Shown here piece after piece: positions 26,270 through 34,815 of a stretch of DNA of 64,000 nt. The number at the start of each line of letters is the position of its first letter. Within the stretch, counting starts at the first letter, position 1. Source of the stretch: Glaesserella sp041814905. Lineage in GTDB: Bacteria; Pseudomonadota; Gammaproteobacteria; Enterobacterales; Pasteurellaceae. Both the position numbers and the translations under genes were made by a program. The stretch is taken from NCBI RefSeq assembly GCF_041814905.1, contig NZ_JBGXYA010000053.1, forward strand, positions 4,948 through 68,947, read 5' to 3'. The notes under the pieces were generated by a model. The model searched no databases. It was not told where the DNA came from and saw only the letters and a program-made list of their open reading frames with translations.

Positions 26270-26869
26270 ATGCAGACTGAAGTACAACAGTGGATTTCCA
26301 TCACAGGGCGTTTGCTTGGTACATTATTTTATTACGAACCGACAACTCCACAGGTAAAAGCTGTTTTAGCTTTGTTTAAACAACAGGATTGGTATGAGCA
26401 ACTTGATGTAGTGATGTCTCCTATAGTAGCAACACGACTTACTGAGCAGAAAGATTTATCCGAGCAATATCAAACGTTGTTTATTGGACCAAATACATTG
26501 TTTGCCCCACCTTGGGGATCGGTTTATCTTGATCCGGAATCTGTTATTTTTGGGTGTTCTTATTTGGAATTAAGATCTTTCTTACGGAAACATCGTATTG
26601 AATTTTCGTTGGCTGAGAAACGTGAAGCCGAAGATCATTTCGGTTTGATGCTCATGTTGTCTGCATATCTTGCAGAAAATAAACCCGAGCTACTAAATGA
26701 GTATCTAAGCCAACATTTTTTGATTTGGTCTTCTCGTTATTTACAACTACTTTCGGAACAAACGGAACAGCCGTTTTACCAAGCACTGAGTGAACTCACA
26801 CAACAAATTTTGCAAAAATGGCAAGAGTGGCTGTTATTAGAAATTCCCCGAGTCCAATTTTATCGTTAA
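26270..26869 (+). CDS. TorD/DmsD-family maturation chaperone
   Basis: 199-residue, all-helical cytosolic protein. Conserved DLSEQYQTLFIGPNTLFAPPWGSVYLDPE core and EAEDHFGLMLMLSAYL near residue 125 place it in the TorD/DmsD/NarJ family. These chaperones bind the twin-arginine leader of the cognate molybdoenzyme until cofactor insertion, so DmsA is the likely client. Fourth gene of the operon, 23 bases after dmsC, AGGAG before the ATG. Could be labelled dmsD; I leave the symbol open because TorD and DmsD are hard to tell apart by eye. Confidence 0.88.
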   Translation: MQTEVQQWISITGRLLGTLFYYEPTTPQVKAVLALFKQQDWYEQLDVVMSPIVATRLTEQKDLSEQYQTLFIGPNTLFAPPWGSVYLDPESVIFGCSYLELRSFLRKHRIEFSLAEKREAEDHFGLMLMLSAYLAENKPELLNEYLSQHFLIWSSRYLQLLSEQTEQPFYQALSELTQQILQKWQEWLLLEIPRVQFYR

Positions 26870-26880
26870 TGGTGTGATAT

Positions 26881-27399
26881 ATGGTAAAAAATGAGCAGTA
26901 TTATCAAGCCTATTTATCAATGAACACTATTTCAAGAAGAGGATTGTTTCGCGGATTGTTAGGTGGCTCACATAAAAGTATCTCTGTAACGGATATTCGT
27001 CGAGTTGCCCGCCCTCCTTTTGCTTGTGCTGAACATCTTTTTGTGAGTATCTGCAATGGGTGCGGAAATTGTGTTAATGCTTGTCCATACGGATTAATCC
27101 AGTTACAACAAGGCCTTGCAACATTACAGATTGATTTTTCCGCTTGTAATTTTTGTGCTAAGTGTGCCGAAAGTTGCTCTATAAATGCACTCAATGATGC
27201 GTTTAAGGCGGATACTGAAATGCGACCTCAGTTTAACCAAAACTGCTTACAAAATAAGGGACAGTACTGTGATGTTTGCCAACAAAGTTGTTCGCAACAA
27301 GCCATTTCGCCGGAATTAGACATTGATAATGAAAAATGTAATGGTTGCGGAGCATGCAAGATTAGTTGTTTTGTTGATGGGATCGCACTTATTCTTTAA
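26881..27399 (+). CDS. NapF-like ferredoxin-type protein
   Basis: 172 residues with three full [4Fe-4S] motifs: CNGCGNCVNACP near residue 60, CNFCAKCAESC near residue 90, and CNGCGACKISC near residue 156, plus extra cysteines (CDVCQQSC). Near the start is SRRGLFRGLLGG, a twin-arginine-like motif; in NapF this segment is present although the protein stays in the cytoplasm. The start may be ATG 26881 or ATG 26920 (MNTISRRGL). Last gene of the dms operon; probably aids iron-sulfur or electron supply to DmsA. Confidence 0.86.
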   Translation: MVKNEQYYQAYLSMNTISRRGLFRGLLGGSHKSISVTDIRRVARPPFACAEHLFVSICNGCGNCVNACPYGLIQLQQGLATLQIDFSACNFCAKCAESCSINALNDAFKADTEMRPQFNQNCLQNKGQYCDVCQQSCSQQAISPELDIDNEKCNGCGACKISCFVDGIALIL

Positions 27400-27423
27400 T
27401 ATACAACGATTTTTTATATAAAA

Positions 27424-27460
27424 TTCGGTATAGCAGACTTAATCTTTCTACTATACCGAA
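27424..27460. terminator. Hairpin between convergent dms and lyxK operons
   Basis: TTCGGTATAG (27424-27433) and CTATACCGAA (27451-27460), perfect 10-bp arms with a 17-base loop, between two convergent stops. Confidence 0.65.
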
Positions 27461-27498
27461 AAGCGTTAAAATCAACCGCTGTTGCAGTGAAAATCCTG

Positions 27499-28959
27499 CT
27501 AAATGAAGACTTTTAACGCCTCAACCAATTGCTGATAACGCTGATATTTTTGTTGGTATGCGGCGAAATTTGTCGGATTCGGCTTAAAACATTGCATTCT
27601 ACCGTTTAGGCTTTCTACCTTGGATGTATCCGCTCCGACACCTTGCATTGCCATTAATGCTGCACCTAGGCAGCCGGTTTCTTCCACCGCGGGGATTTCT
27701 AATTCCATCGCGGTTAAATCCGCCAGCATCTGCATCCATACCGCCGATTTTGCCGGTCCGCCGGTAATACGTAGTACTTTGGTGTGCGGAAAGCGTTGTA
27801 GCATACGGTTTAAATGGTGCATTAAGCTGAACAACACTCCTTCATAAATCGCCTGTAATAAGTGCATTTGAGTGTGGTGTGCCTGCATTCCGTAGAAACC
27901 TGCCTGCATTCCTAAACCGGCGTTAGAACCGTAGAGGAATGGAACAAACAATACCGAACTTGCGGCAGGCGGGAGCTGGGCAATGCCTTGATTGATATCG
28001 TCATAACTGAGATGACTCCACTGCTTAACGAACCATTCCAAATTACCGGCGGAAGTCGGGCTTGCCTCGTGTACGATATATTTCCCCGCTTCAGCATATT
28101 TTCCGTAAACGAACGGTAGTTTTTGGTTCGGGTCGAGATAATTTGTGATACCGCTGACGACAGACCAAGTACCAAGTACGGCGTTCAGCTTGGTTTCATC
28201 GTCTAAACCGGCACAGAGTGCTGTAGAAACTACATCGAACAACCCGCCGACAACAGGCGTTCCGGCGACCAAGCCACTCAACGCCTCTGCGTGTTCGGTA
28301 ACATAGCCTGCGACTTGATTGGGTTGAATAACAAGCGGTAACTTTTCGAGGATTTCTTGCAAATCAAGTAATTCGGCAAGCGCAGGATCATATTTCCCTT
28401 GTGCCATATTGTAGAGGTTTGATTCGGAAATGTTGGTTTCTTCACAATGCAGTTGCCCGGTCAAACAGAAGCGTAAATAGTCGTGAGACATCAGCACTGC
28501 ACCGATTTGGGCATAGCGTTCCGGTTCATTTTCTTTTATCCAACGTAAAATAGAAACCGGATGCCCTGTCCATAACGTTTGGCGGGTAATCGGGTAGAGT
28601 TTTTCCGGAATTCCTTGCGCTTGCCACCGTTTAACAATGTCAAGGGAACGTTGGTCGGAAGAGAGAATGGCTCTGCCTAACGGCTTGTTTTTTTTGTCGA
28701 GTAAAAATACGCCTTTGCCTTGAGCGGAAATACCGACCGCTTTTACAGCTGTCGGGTTTACGCCGCTTTTATTGAGAGTTTGTTTAATTACTGAAGCACA
28801 GACTTGCCAAAGTTGTGCCATATCCCGTTCAGCGTAACCGGCTTGTTCGCTGATTACCGACACATTTTCACGCACGACAGCGTTTATATTGCCTTTTTCA
28901 TCAAATAGTGCGGCTTTGATAAAAGTACCGCCGCAATCAATGCCGAGGTAGTAATTCAC
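27499..28959 (-). CDS. lyxK: L-xylulose / 3-keto-L-gulonate kinase (FGGY family)
   Basis: Phosphorylates L-xylulose and, in the yia pathway, 3-keto-L-gulonate to the 6-phosphate that UlaD uses. 486 residues. FGGY-kinase features: YLGIDCGGTFIKAALFD phosphate-binding start, GISAQGKGVFLLD, TLWTGHPVSILRW, ESNLYNMAQG, VVGGLFDVVSTALCAG and LRITGGPAKSAVWMQ. It is close to E. coli LyxK (YiaP) along its length. Start is GTG at 28959 after AAGGAA. Last gene of the long minus-strand set, 9 bases after the lactonase gene. In E. coli it directly follows yiaO. Confidence 0.93.
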   Translation of the reverse strand: MNYYLGIDCGGTFIKAALFDEKGNINAVVRENVSVISEQAGYAERDMAQLWQVCASVIKQTLNKSGVNPTAVKAVGISAQGKGVFLLDKKNKPLGRAILSSDQRSLDIVKRWQAQGIPEKLYPITRQTLWTGHPVSILRWIKENEPERYAQIGAVLMSHDYLRFCLTGQLHCEETNISESNLYNMAQGKYDPALAELLDLQEILEKLPLVIQPNQVAGYVTEHAEALSGLVAGTPVVGGLFDVVSTALCAGLDDETKLNAVLGTWSVVSGITNYLDPNQKLPFVYGKYAEAGKYIVHEASPTSAGNLEWFVKQWSHLSYDDINQGIAQLPPAASSVLFVPFLYGSNAGLGMQAGFYGMQAHHTQMHLLQAIYEGVLFSLMHHLNRMLQRFPHTKVLRITGGPAKSAVWMQMLADLTAMELEIPAVEETGCLGAALMAMQGVGADTSKVESLNGRMQCFKPNPTNFAAYQQKYQRYQQLVEALKVFI

Positions 28960-28968
28960 GTTGTTTCC

Positions 28969-29874
28969 TTATTTGATAGTTAACCGATATAAACTGTTAG
29001 TGGCGGTAATAAACAGGGTTTTATTATCGTTACCAAAAGTACAGTTTGAGGTTTTTTTGCCTAGGACGAAGCGACCGAGTTGAGTGCCGTCAGCGAGCAG
29101 AATCATGATACCATTTCCGCAGCTACAGTAGATCACGCCTTGCGGATCAATACGAAAACCATCAGGAATGCCGGGGTTGATTGCCGCGACGGTTCGGCGG
29201 TTTTTCAGATATTTACCGTCCACATCAAACACAACTAAATGGTGTAAGCCGTCTTCATCAAATTCCACTACCGACATATCGGCAACGAACAGTTGTGATT
29301 CGTCGGGTGAAAAAGCAAGCCCGTTCGGACGCATGGTGTTAAATGTAGCGATGTTGATTTTTCCGCTTTTCGGGTCGAAGCGATAGACATAACAGCCGAT
29401 GACTTCACTCGGTGCTTTGCTTCCTTCCGCATCGCTTAAAATGCCGTATGGCGGGTCGGTAAACCAAATTGTTCCGTCGGATTTCACCACTACATCGTTC
29501 GGTGAGTTGAGACGTTTTCCGTCGATTCGGTCGATCAACAGACGGCGGTTTCCTTGTGCATCAGTTAAGCTTATTCCGCGGCTGCCGTGTTCACACGTAA
29601 TGAGATTACCGTTCGTATCAACACTGTTGCCGTTTGAAAAAAATGACGGCGCACGGTAAAAATGGGTTCCGTTTGCTTCCGTCCAGCGATACATGGTGTT
29701 ACCTTTTACGTCGCTGAAAAAAAGCGCTTGTTGTTGAGCGACCCAAGCCGGTCCTTCCGCCCAAATAGCGTCGCCGAATAGTTCTTCTAAAGTAAATTGT
29801 GTTCCGACAAGTTGATGGAAACGTTCATCATAGATTTCGATTTTAATATTATCCATATAATAAGATCTCATCAT
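28969..29874 (-). CDS. SMP-30/gluconolactonase-family lactonase
   Basis: Six-bladed propeller metal-dependent lactonase of about 300 residues that opens aldono- or related lactones. Metal-ligand motifs: WAEGPAW (Glu near residue 40), RLNSPNDVVV (Asn), RPNGLAFSPDE (Asn) and IPDGFRIDPQG (Asp). No signal peptide, so it acts in the cytoplasm on imported substrate. The start may be 29874, 29871 or 29856 (MDNIKIEIYD); none has a strong binding site. Lies between a CUT2 ABC transporter and lyxK in one orientation. Dehydroascorbate, L-gulonolactone or a similar lactone is a reasonable but unproven substrate. Confidence 0.9.
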   Translation of the reverse strand: MMRSYYMDNIKIEIYDERFHQLVGTQFTLEELFGDAIWAEGPAWVAQQQALFFSDVKGNTMYRWTEANGTHFYRAPSFFSNGNSVDTNGNLITCEHGSRGISLTDAQGNRRLLIDRIDGKRLNSPNDVVVKSDGTIWFTDPPYGILSDAEGSKAPSEVIGCYVYRFDPKSGKINIATFNTMRPNGLAFSPDESQLFVADMSVVEFDEDGLHHLVVFDVDGKYLKNRRTVAAINPGIPDGFRIDPQGVIYCSCGNGIMILLADGTQLGRFVLGKKTSNCTFGNDNKTLFITATNSLYRLTIK

Positions 29875-29896
29875 TAAAAGAGTGTTTGCAACGAGT

Positions 29897-29943
29897 ACAA
29901 GCGGTCCGTTTTTGCAAAAAATTAGCGAAAACAGACCGCTTGT
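29897..29943. terminator. Inverted uptake-signal pair inside the ABC-lactonase operon
   Basis: ACAAGCGGTCCGTTTT (29897-29912) and AAAACAGACCGCTTGT (29928-29943) form a 16-bp stem with one mismatch, between the binding-protein stop and the lactonase start. It could attenuate expression of lactonase and kinase relative to the transporter. Confidence 0.6.
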
Positions 29944-29950
29944 TAAGGGG

Positions 29951-31057
29951 TTATTTTATGCCCCAGATTGCTTTATAAGCCTCTTTATAACCGTTTTGAG
30001 GGTCATAAAGATTGCTTTCACCTCCGTCAAAAGCGATATTTTCTTTGGTGACAAGGTGTGCCGGAGTCACATAGCCGGACGGTTTTTCGTTAGCAAAGGC
30101 GCGGTTTAATTCGTCCACTAACTGCCAGCCGTGTAAATTAAGCGGTTCAGGCACGGTGGCAAACTGTTTGTCTCCGTTGCGGATACGTTGGTAAGCGGTA
30201 ACCGATCCGTCGCCCGCTGAGATGTTGTATGGACGATCTTTATTTGCCGAACGTAATGAAGGCGCCATAAAGTCGAAATACAAGTCGTTGATCGCTAACG
30301 CATATTGTAAGTTGTCACCATATTTTTGTAATAAGCTGAAGGTGAGATTCGGCATACGGCTTGAGGTGTCTGCAAGCGGAGTGTCGATAAATTCAAGGAC
30401 TTCGCATTCTTTACATTTTTCGATGGTCTCTTTCATCACATTTGCTTTACGTAATGCGATTTCATAGAGTGAGTCGGTTAAGATCACCACTTTCGCTTTA
30501 CCGTCGGATTCTGCAATCGCTAACATTGCGGAAAGTTTAGCGATTTCGTCTGAGTCGGAAGTCACGTTGTAGAAAATCTTGTATTTGTCGATTGGACCCG
30601 GTTCAGGTGTGGCGTGCCAAGCAAGCAAAGCAATGTTGTTTTGCACGGCTTTTTGTAACGGAATACGGGCAACGTTCGGATTCCAACCACCGATAACGAT
30701 CGCATCCGGTTTACGAGCAATCGCTTGGTTTAGCGCAGCAAGTTGATTGTTGACCGTGCCGGCACCATCTAATACGTCCAATTTCCAACCGGTTACTTGT
30801 ACCGCTTCCTTCATACCATCGATAACGCCCAATACACCACCGTTTTTCATATCAGACGCAATGAATATGACTGTTTTGTTCTGCTGCAGTTGCGGACCTG
30901 TTGTCGGACCGTCCCACTTATTGTGTTTTGCTGTTGCCGCAGCAACTTGTTGCTTTGCTTCAGCCACAAACGGATCGTTAGCAAACGCATTGGCAGACAG
31001 AGAAACTGCGACTAAAGTAGCGATTGCGGTTAAGGTGCGGCGAAAATAACGTTTCAT
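29951..31057 (-). CDS. CUT2-type sugar ABC transporter periplasmic binding protein
   Basis: 368 residues. N-terminal signal peptide with KRYFRRTLTAIATLVA and cleavage after ANAFA. Then a ribose-binding-protein-like fold of two alternating domains (KTVIFIASDMKNGGVLGVID, PDAIVIGGWNP, KVVILTDSLYE, ALAINDLYFDFM). Pairs with the permease and ATPase genes just upstream on the same mRNA. Ligand not readable from sequence; context (ascorbate/diketogulonate locus, adjacent lactonase) suggests a sugar acid or its lactone. AGAGGAA precedes the ATG. Confidence 0.88.
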   Translation of the reverse strand: MKRYFRRTLTAIATLVAVSLSANAFANDPFVAEAKQQVAAATAKHNKWDGPTTGPQLQQNKTVIFIASDMKNGGVLGVIDGMKEAVQVTGWKLDVLDGAGTVNNQLAALNQAIARKPDAIVIGGWNPNVARIPLQKAVQNNIALLAWHATPEPGPIDKYKIFYNVTSDSDEIAKLSAMLAIAESDGKAKVVILTDSLYEIALRKANVMKETIEKCKECEVLEFIDTPLADTSSRMPNLTFSLLQKYGDNLQYALAINDLYFDFMAPSLRSANKDRPYNISAGDGSVTAYQRIRNGDKQFATVPEPLNLHGWQLVDELNRAFANEKPSGYVTPAHLVTKENIAFDGGESNLYDPQNGYKEAYKAIWGIK

Positions 31058-31078
31058 AATGTGTTCCTCTTGAAAAGG

Positions 31079-32125
31079 TTAGTGGGTTGCTTTTTTCTGT
31101 ACAGCTTTTTGATTTAACAGGCGTTTACGTTGAGCATAGCCTGCGATAGTGATTGAGAGTAAGAGTGTTGCACCATTAAATAAAGGTTCAACCCAGAACG
31201 CTCCACCAAATTGTTGAATACCTGAAATTCCGATAGCCAGAATAGCGATACCGACGACGGTTCCCCATACGTTAATGCGTCCCGGACGGATGGTTGTACT
31301 GCCTAAGAAGGCTCCGACTAAGGCTGGTAATAAGTAGTCCATTCCGACGCTTGCTTGACCAACGCCTTGTTGAGCGGAGATAAGCACGCCGGTGAAGGCT
31401 GTAATCACACTGGACACCACAAACGGCACGATAGTATATTTTTTGATGTTAATTCCGTTTAGGCGTGCAGCTGTCGGGTTGCCGCCTACGGCATACATAC
31501 AGCGTCCAGTAGGTGTATGTTCGGTAATGAGCCACATGACAATCGCTACACCTAATACATAAAAAGCAGAGATCGGAATACCAAAGATTTCAGTGCTGTT
31601 CAGCGCGATAAAACCGTCAGGTAAATCACCGACGATTTGTCGACCGCCGGAGTGCCATAATGCCACCGCATATAACACAGTACCGGAACCTAAGGTTGCT
31701 ACAAAGCTATCGATATCGGCTAATGCCACTAAAATTCCGTTCAATAAACCGTAAAGTGCGGCAATCACTAATACGATGAGGATCGCCATCTGCCACGAAA
31801 AGCCGTATTGTACCTGTAACGTAATGACAAGAATGTGCCAAAGTACAATACCGAAGCCTACATTTAAGTCGATTTTACCGACAATCATTGTCGTGGTCGC
31901 AGCTAATGCGAGCAGTGCGATTTTGGACTTGCTCTCCAAGATTGCATTAAGCGTCAGCATGGAGGCAAAGGAGTCTGTAGTGAGTGAAAATACAATCACC
32001 AATAACACACAAAGCCATAATAAGCCGTAGCGGGTCAACATCTGCGAAAACCACGCCATAAAACCATCGCGCGCAATGGAAACCGGTTGTTCCAAGGCAG
32101 TCGATTTAATATTTGTTTGAGCCAT
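31079..32125 (-). CDS. CUT2-type sugar ABC transporter permease (RbsC-like)
   Basis: 348 residues with about 8-10 predicted helices. Family marks: GKIDLNVGFGIVLWH near residue 83 (the RbsC GGIDLSVG region), GGNPTAARLNGINIKKY near residue 215, GVLISAQQGVGQASVGMDYLLPALVGAFLG and GRINVWGTVVGI. A single permease gene implies a homodimer, as in ribose and xylose importers. AGGAG before the ATG. 44 bases after the ATPase gene. Confidence 0.92.
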   Translation of the reverse strand: MAQTNIKSTALEQPVSIARDGFMAWFSQMLTRYGLLWLCVLLVIVFSLTTDSFASMLTLNAILESKSKIALLALAATTTMIVGKIDLNVGFGIVLWHILVITLQVQYGFSWQMAILIVLVIAALYGLLNGILVALADIDSFVATLGSGTVLYAVALWHSGGRQIVGDLPDGFIALNSTEIFGIPISAFYVLGVAIVMWLITEHTPTGRCMYAVGGNPTAARLNGINIKKYTIVPFVVSSVITAFTGVLISAQQGVGQASVGMDYLLPALVGAFLGSTTIRPGRINVWGTVVGIAILAIGISGIQQFGGAFWVEPLFNGATLLLSITIAGYAQRKRLLNQKAVQKKATH

Positions 32126-32169
32126 AAATTACTCCTGTGTTTGAATTTGCTCTGAGCGTAAGGCTAAAT

Positions 32170-33678
32170 TTATTGTTTGGATTGACTGTCTGACGCAAGG
32201 GCTAATAAATTGGCGAATGACACCTCTTCATTGCGTAGTTCCCCTGCGATATCTCCGCGGTTAAATACTAAGGCTCGATTACATAGATGAGCGATTTCTT
32301 CAAAATCGGTGGAAATGACGATAATTGCCACACCTTCACCGAGGGCTTTGTTTAATAAGTCGTAAATTTCCGCTCTGGCACCGACATCCACCCCGGCGGT
32401 TGGATCTTCTAAAATCAGAATCGGGGTATTTAGGTGCATCCAACGCGCTACCACAATTTTTTGTTGGTTTCCGCCGGATAATGCGCTGACATCGATAAAT
32501 AGATTTTTCGGTCGGATATCGAATAATTGAAACTTAAACCAGCTTTCTGCCCATTCGCTACGTTTGCTGTAATTTTTAAGTGGTGAGTGACCGCTTAGCA
32601 CCGGATTGATAAACAAATTCTCACTGGTGGTCATCGTCATCACAAGGCTTTCACGCGTACGATCGCCGGCGACTAATGCAATGCCTTTGTGAATTGCTTC
32701 TTGCGGTGAATCGGCAAGATACGGTTTTTGTTCTAATTCAATCTGCCCGTTATCTAAGGTTCTCAAACCGAACAGTAATCTACCGATTTCTTCCTGCCCT
32801 GCACCGCGTAGACCTGCTAAAGCGAGCATTTCGCCTTTGTGTAAAGTAAAGGAAACCGGACCGGTATCACCGACGACAACATTGTCCAATTTGAGTATTT
32901 CATCGCTACCTTGCGGTAAGGCAACACGCTGCCTGCCACGACTCTCTTCACCGACAATCGCTTTGACCAATCCTTTAACGTCATACTCTTTGGTTGCTCC
33001 TTCCGCAACAGGGAATCCATCGCGCATAACCAAAATACGGTCTGAAATGGCAATAACTTCATCTAAACGGTGGGTGACATAAATCATTCCGACACCCTGA
33101 TCACGCAAGCGGTTGAGTACGGTAAATAAATGTTCGACATCACTTGCCGGTAGTGAGGCGGTGGGTTCGTCCAGTACTAAAATTTCTGCATTGATAGCAA
33201 TGGCGCGAGCAATCGCTAACAACGCTTTTTCAGTACGGCTTAAATCGAAAACCCGTGTTTCGGCGGAAAGTTGAATGCCGACAAAATCGAGGGCTTTTTG
33301 GGCTTGTTCATTGATTTTTTTCCAATCAATTAAACCGAAGCGGCGGGGAAATCCCATTACAAATGCCATGTTTTCGGCAATCGTCATCCATTCGATTAAT
33401 CCAAGATCTTGGTGGATAAATGCAATCGGCTTTTTACTGCCCTTTTCTAATGAAATGGCGGATTGAATAGGTTGTTGGTGAAAAAAAATTTCGCCGGCAT
33501 CTCGATTGTAAATACCTGCCAAAATTTTAATGAGTGTCGATTTACCGGCACCGTTTTCACCAAGCAGTGCCACAATTTCACCGGAGTAAATATCTAGGCT
33601 CACATCATTTACGGCGATATTTCCGCCAAAGCGTTTAATGATGTGCTGTAAACTTAAAATCGGCTGTTTGCTTTCCAT
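32170..33678 (-). CDS. CUT2-type sugar ABC transporter ATP-binding protein (RbsA/MglA-like)
   Basis: 502 residues holding two fused ATPase domains. The first has Walker A GENGAGKST near residue 37, FDLSRTEKALLAIARA as a degenerate signature, and LVLDEPTASL with THRLDE. The second has a degenerate Walker A (GLRGAGQEE) but an intact ALSGGNQQK signature and LILEDPTAGVD, usual for RbsA-type proteins. First gene of the inserted ABC cassette; strong GGAGGAG site. A long inverted repeat lies just upstream. Confidence 0.93.
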   Translation of the reverse strand: MESKQPILSLQHIIKRFGGNIAVNDVSLDIYSGEIVALLGENGAGKSTLIKILAGIYNRDAGEIFFHQQPIQSAISLEKGSKKPIAFIHQDLGLIEWMTIAENMAFVMGFPRRFGLIDWKKINEQAQKALDFVGIQLSAETRVFDLSRTEKALLAIARAIAINAEILVLDEPTASLPASDVEHLFTVLNRLRDQGVGMIYVTHRLDEVIAISDRILVMRDGFPVAEGATKEYDVKGLVKAIVGEESRGRQRVALPQGSDEILKLDNVVVGDTGPVSFTLHKGEMLALAGLRGAGQEEIGRLLFGLRTLDNGQIELEQKPYLADSPQEAIHKGIALVAGDRTRESLVMTMTTSENLFINPVLSGHSPLKNYSKRSEWAESWFKFQLFDIRPKNLFIDVSALSGGNQQKIVVARWMHLNTPILILEDPTAGVDVGARAEIYDLLNKALGEGVAIIVISTDFEEIAHLCNRALVFNRGDIAGELRNEEVSFANLLALASDSQSKQ

Positions 33679-33704
33679 TTCTCCTCCTTTTTGGGTGAGA
33701 ATAG

Positions 33705-33752
33705 TAGAATCTGTTTATCTTTGTTTGGTTAACAAAAAATAAACAGATTCTA
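33705..33752. promoter_or_regulatory. 14-bp perfect inverted repeat ahead of the CUT2 ABC operon
   Basis: TAGAATCTGTTTAT (33705-33718) and ATAAACAGATTCTA (33739-33752) flank a 20-base centre that itself contains TTTGTT/AACAAA (33720-33725, 33731-33736). It ends 26 bases upstream of the ATPase start codon. Either an operator for an unknown regulator or a leader RNA hairpin; no T run follows on the minus strand, so a terminator is less likely. Confidence 0.6.
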
Positions 33753-33762
33753 AATATAATTT

Positions 33763-33806
33763 AAGCGGTTAAATTTGCAAAAAAATGTGCGAATCTAACC
33801 GCTTGT
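33763..33806. terminator. Inverted uptake-signal-like pair after yiaO
   Basis: AAGCGGTTAAATT and a GAATCTAACCGCTT arm (ending 33804) form a stem with one mismatch in the core, 9 bases after the yiaO stop. It would separate the TRAP operon from the ABC cassette. Confidence 0.55.
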
Positions 33807-33814
33807 AAATCACA

Positions 33815-34801
33815 TTATTTCGATAATGCGTCAATTTTATCCACAAGTTCACTGCCGTTTTTATCGATAAATGATTTACGAACATCTTTTTCGATAATGG
33901 CTTTAAACGGTTGGTTATCCACTTTTTCTATCACTTGAACGCCTGCTTTTTGTAGTTTTTCCAAAATGTCTTTTTCGGTTTCTACGTTAAGCTGGCGTTG
34001 GTAAGCCCCTGCTTCTTTGGCAGATTCTAAAACCGCTTGTTGTAATTCCGGCGTTAAACTGTCGAATTTTGCTTTATTCATGACTACGATTAACGGGGTA
34101 TAACCATGATTCGTTAAGCTAAGGTGTTTTTGTACTTCAAATAATTTCGCAGACCAGAAGATACCAATCGGATGCTCTTGTGCGTCTACCGCTCTGGTTT
34201 CAAGTGCGGTATAGAGTTCGGATAACGGCATTGGTACAGGGTTTGCGCCTAATAATGTGAACGCTTGGATATACATCGGGTTTTGGTTAGTACGTACTTT
34301 TAACCCTTTGATATCATTCGGACCGTTTACCGGATGTTTAGAGTTTGAGAATGCACGGAAACCGACTTCCCAGAATGCTAAACCTTTTAAGCCTTGCGCT
34401 TCTAAGTCTTTCAATAAACTTTGTCCGATTTCACCGTCTAGTACTGCATAAGCGTGTTCACGATCTTTGAAGATGAACGGAATATCAATGACGTTTAATT
34501 TCGGCTCCAAACCGGTAAAGTTTGGAGAACCGGACATTTCGAGATCGATAGTTCCACCACGCACAGCACTGATCATCGTTTGTGCGTTGCCAAGAGTGCT
34601 ATCCGGGAACAGGCTTAATTTAATTTCGCCTTTGGTTTTATCTTTTAGTAAGTCATTAAATTTTTTTGCTGCAGCGTGTTGAGTATCACTGCGTGGAGCT
34701 TCATAACCGAAACGTAATGTTGTTTCCGCATTGGCATTACCGGTAAATACAGCCATACCTGCGACTAATACTGCTAAAGTTTTAAGGTTGAAAAGTTTCA
34801 T
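33815..34801 (-). CDS. yiaO: TRAP transporter substrate-binding protein, 2,3-diketo-L-gulonate
   Basis: Periplasmic receptor of the YiaMNO TRAP importer, 328 residues. Signal peptide MKLFNLKTLAVLVAGMAVFT with cleavage after GNANA. DctP fold marks: LRFGYEAPRSDTQHAAAKKF, LFPDSTLGNAQTMISAVRGG, LKVRTNQNPMYIQAF with the carboxylate-binding Arg, and ETRAVDAQEHP. Very close to E. coli YiaO. The frame extends to 34831, but ATG 34801 follows AAGGAG. 14 bases after yiaN. Confidence 0.94.
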   Translation of the reverse strand: MKLFNLKTLAVLVAGMAVFTGNANAETTLRFGYEAPRSDTQHAAAKKFNDLLKDKTKGEIKLSLFPDSTLGNAQTMISAVRGGTIDLEMSGSPNFTGLEPKLNVIDIPFIFKDREHAYAVLDGEIGQSLLKDLEAQGLKGLAFWEVGFRAFSNSKHPVNGPNDIKGLKVRTNQNPMYIQAFTLLGANPVPMPLSELYTALETRAVDAQEHPIGIFWSAKLFEVQKHLSLTNHGYTPLIVVMNKAKFDSLTPELQQAVLESAKEAGAYQRQLNVETEKDILEKLQKAGVQVIEKVDNQPFKAIIEKDVRKSFIDKNGSELVDKIDALSK

Positions 34802-34815
34802 AAGATCTCCTTTGA

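Noticed and set aside
26920..26943. Twin-arginine export of the NapF-like ferredoxin
   Set aside because: It has SRRGLFRG but no following hydrophobic stretch typical of a Tat signal; NapF homologues stay in the cytoplasm.
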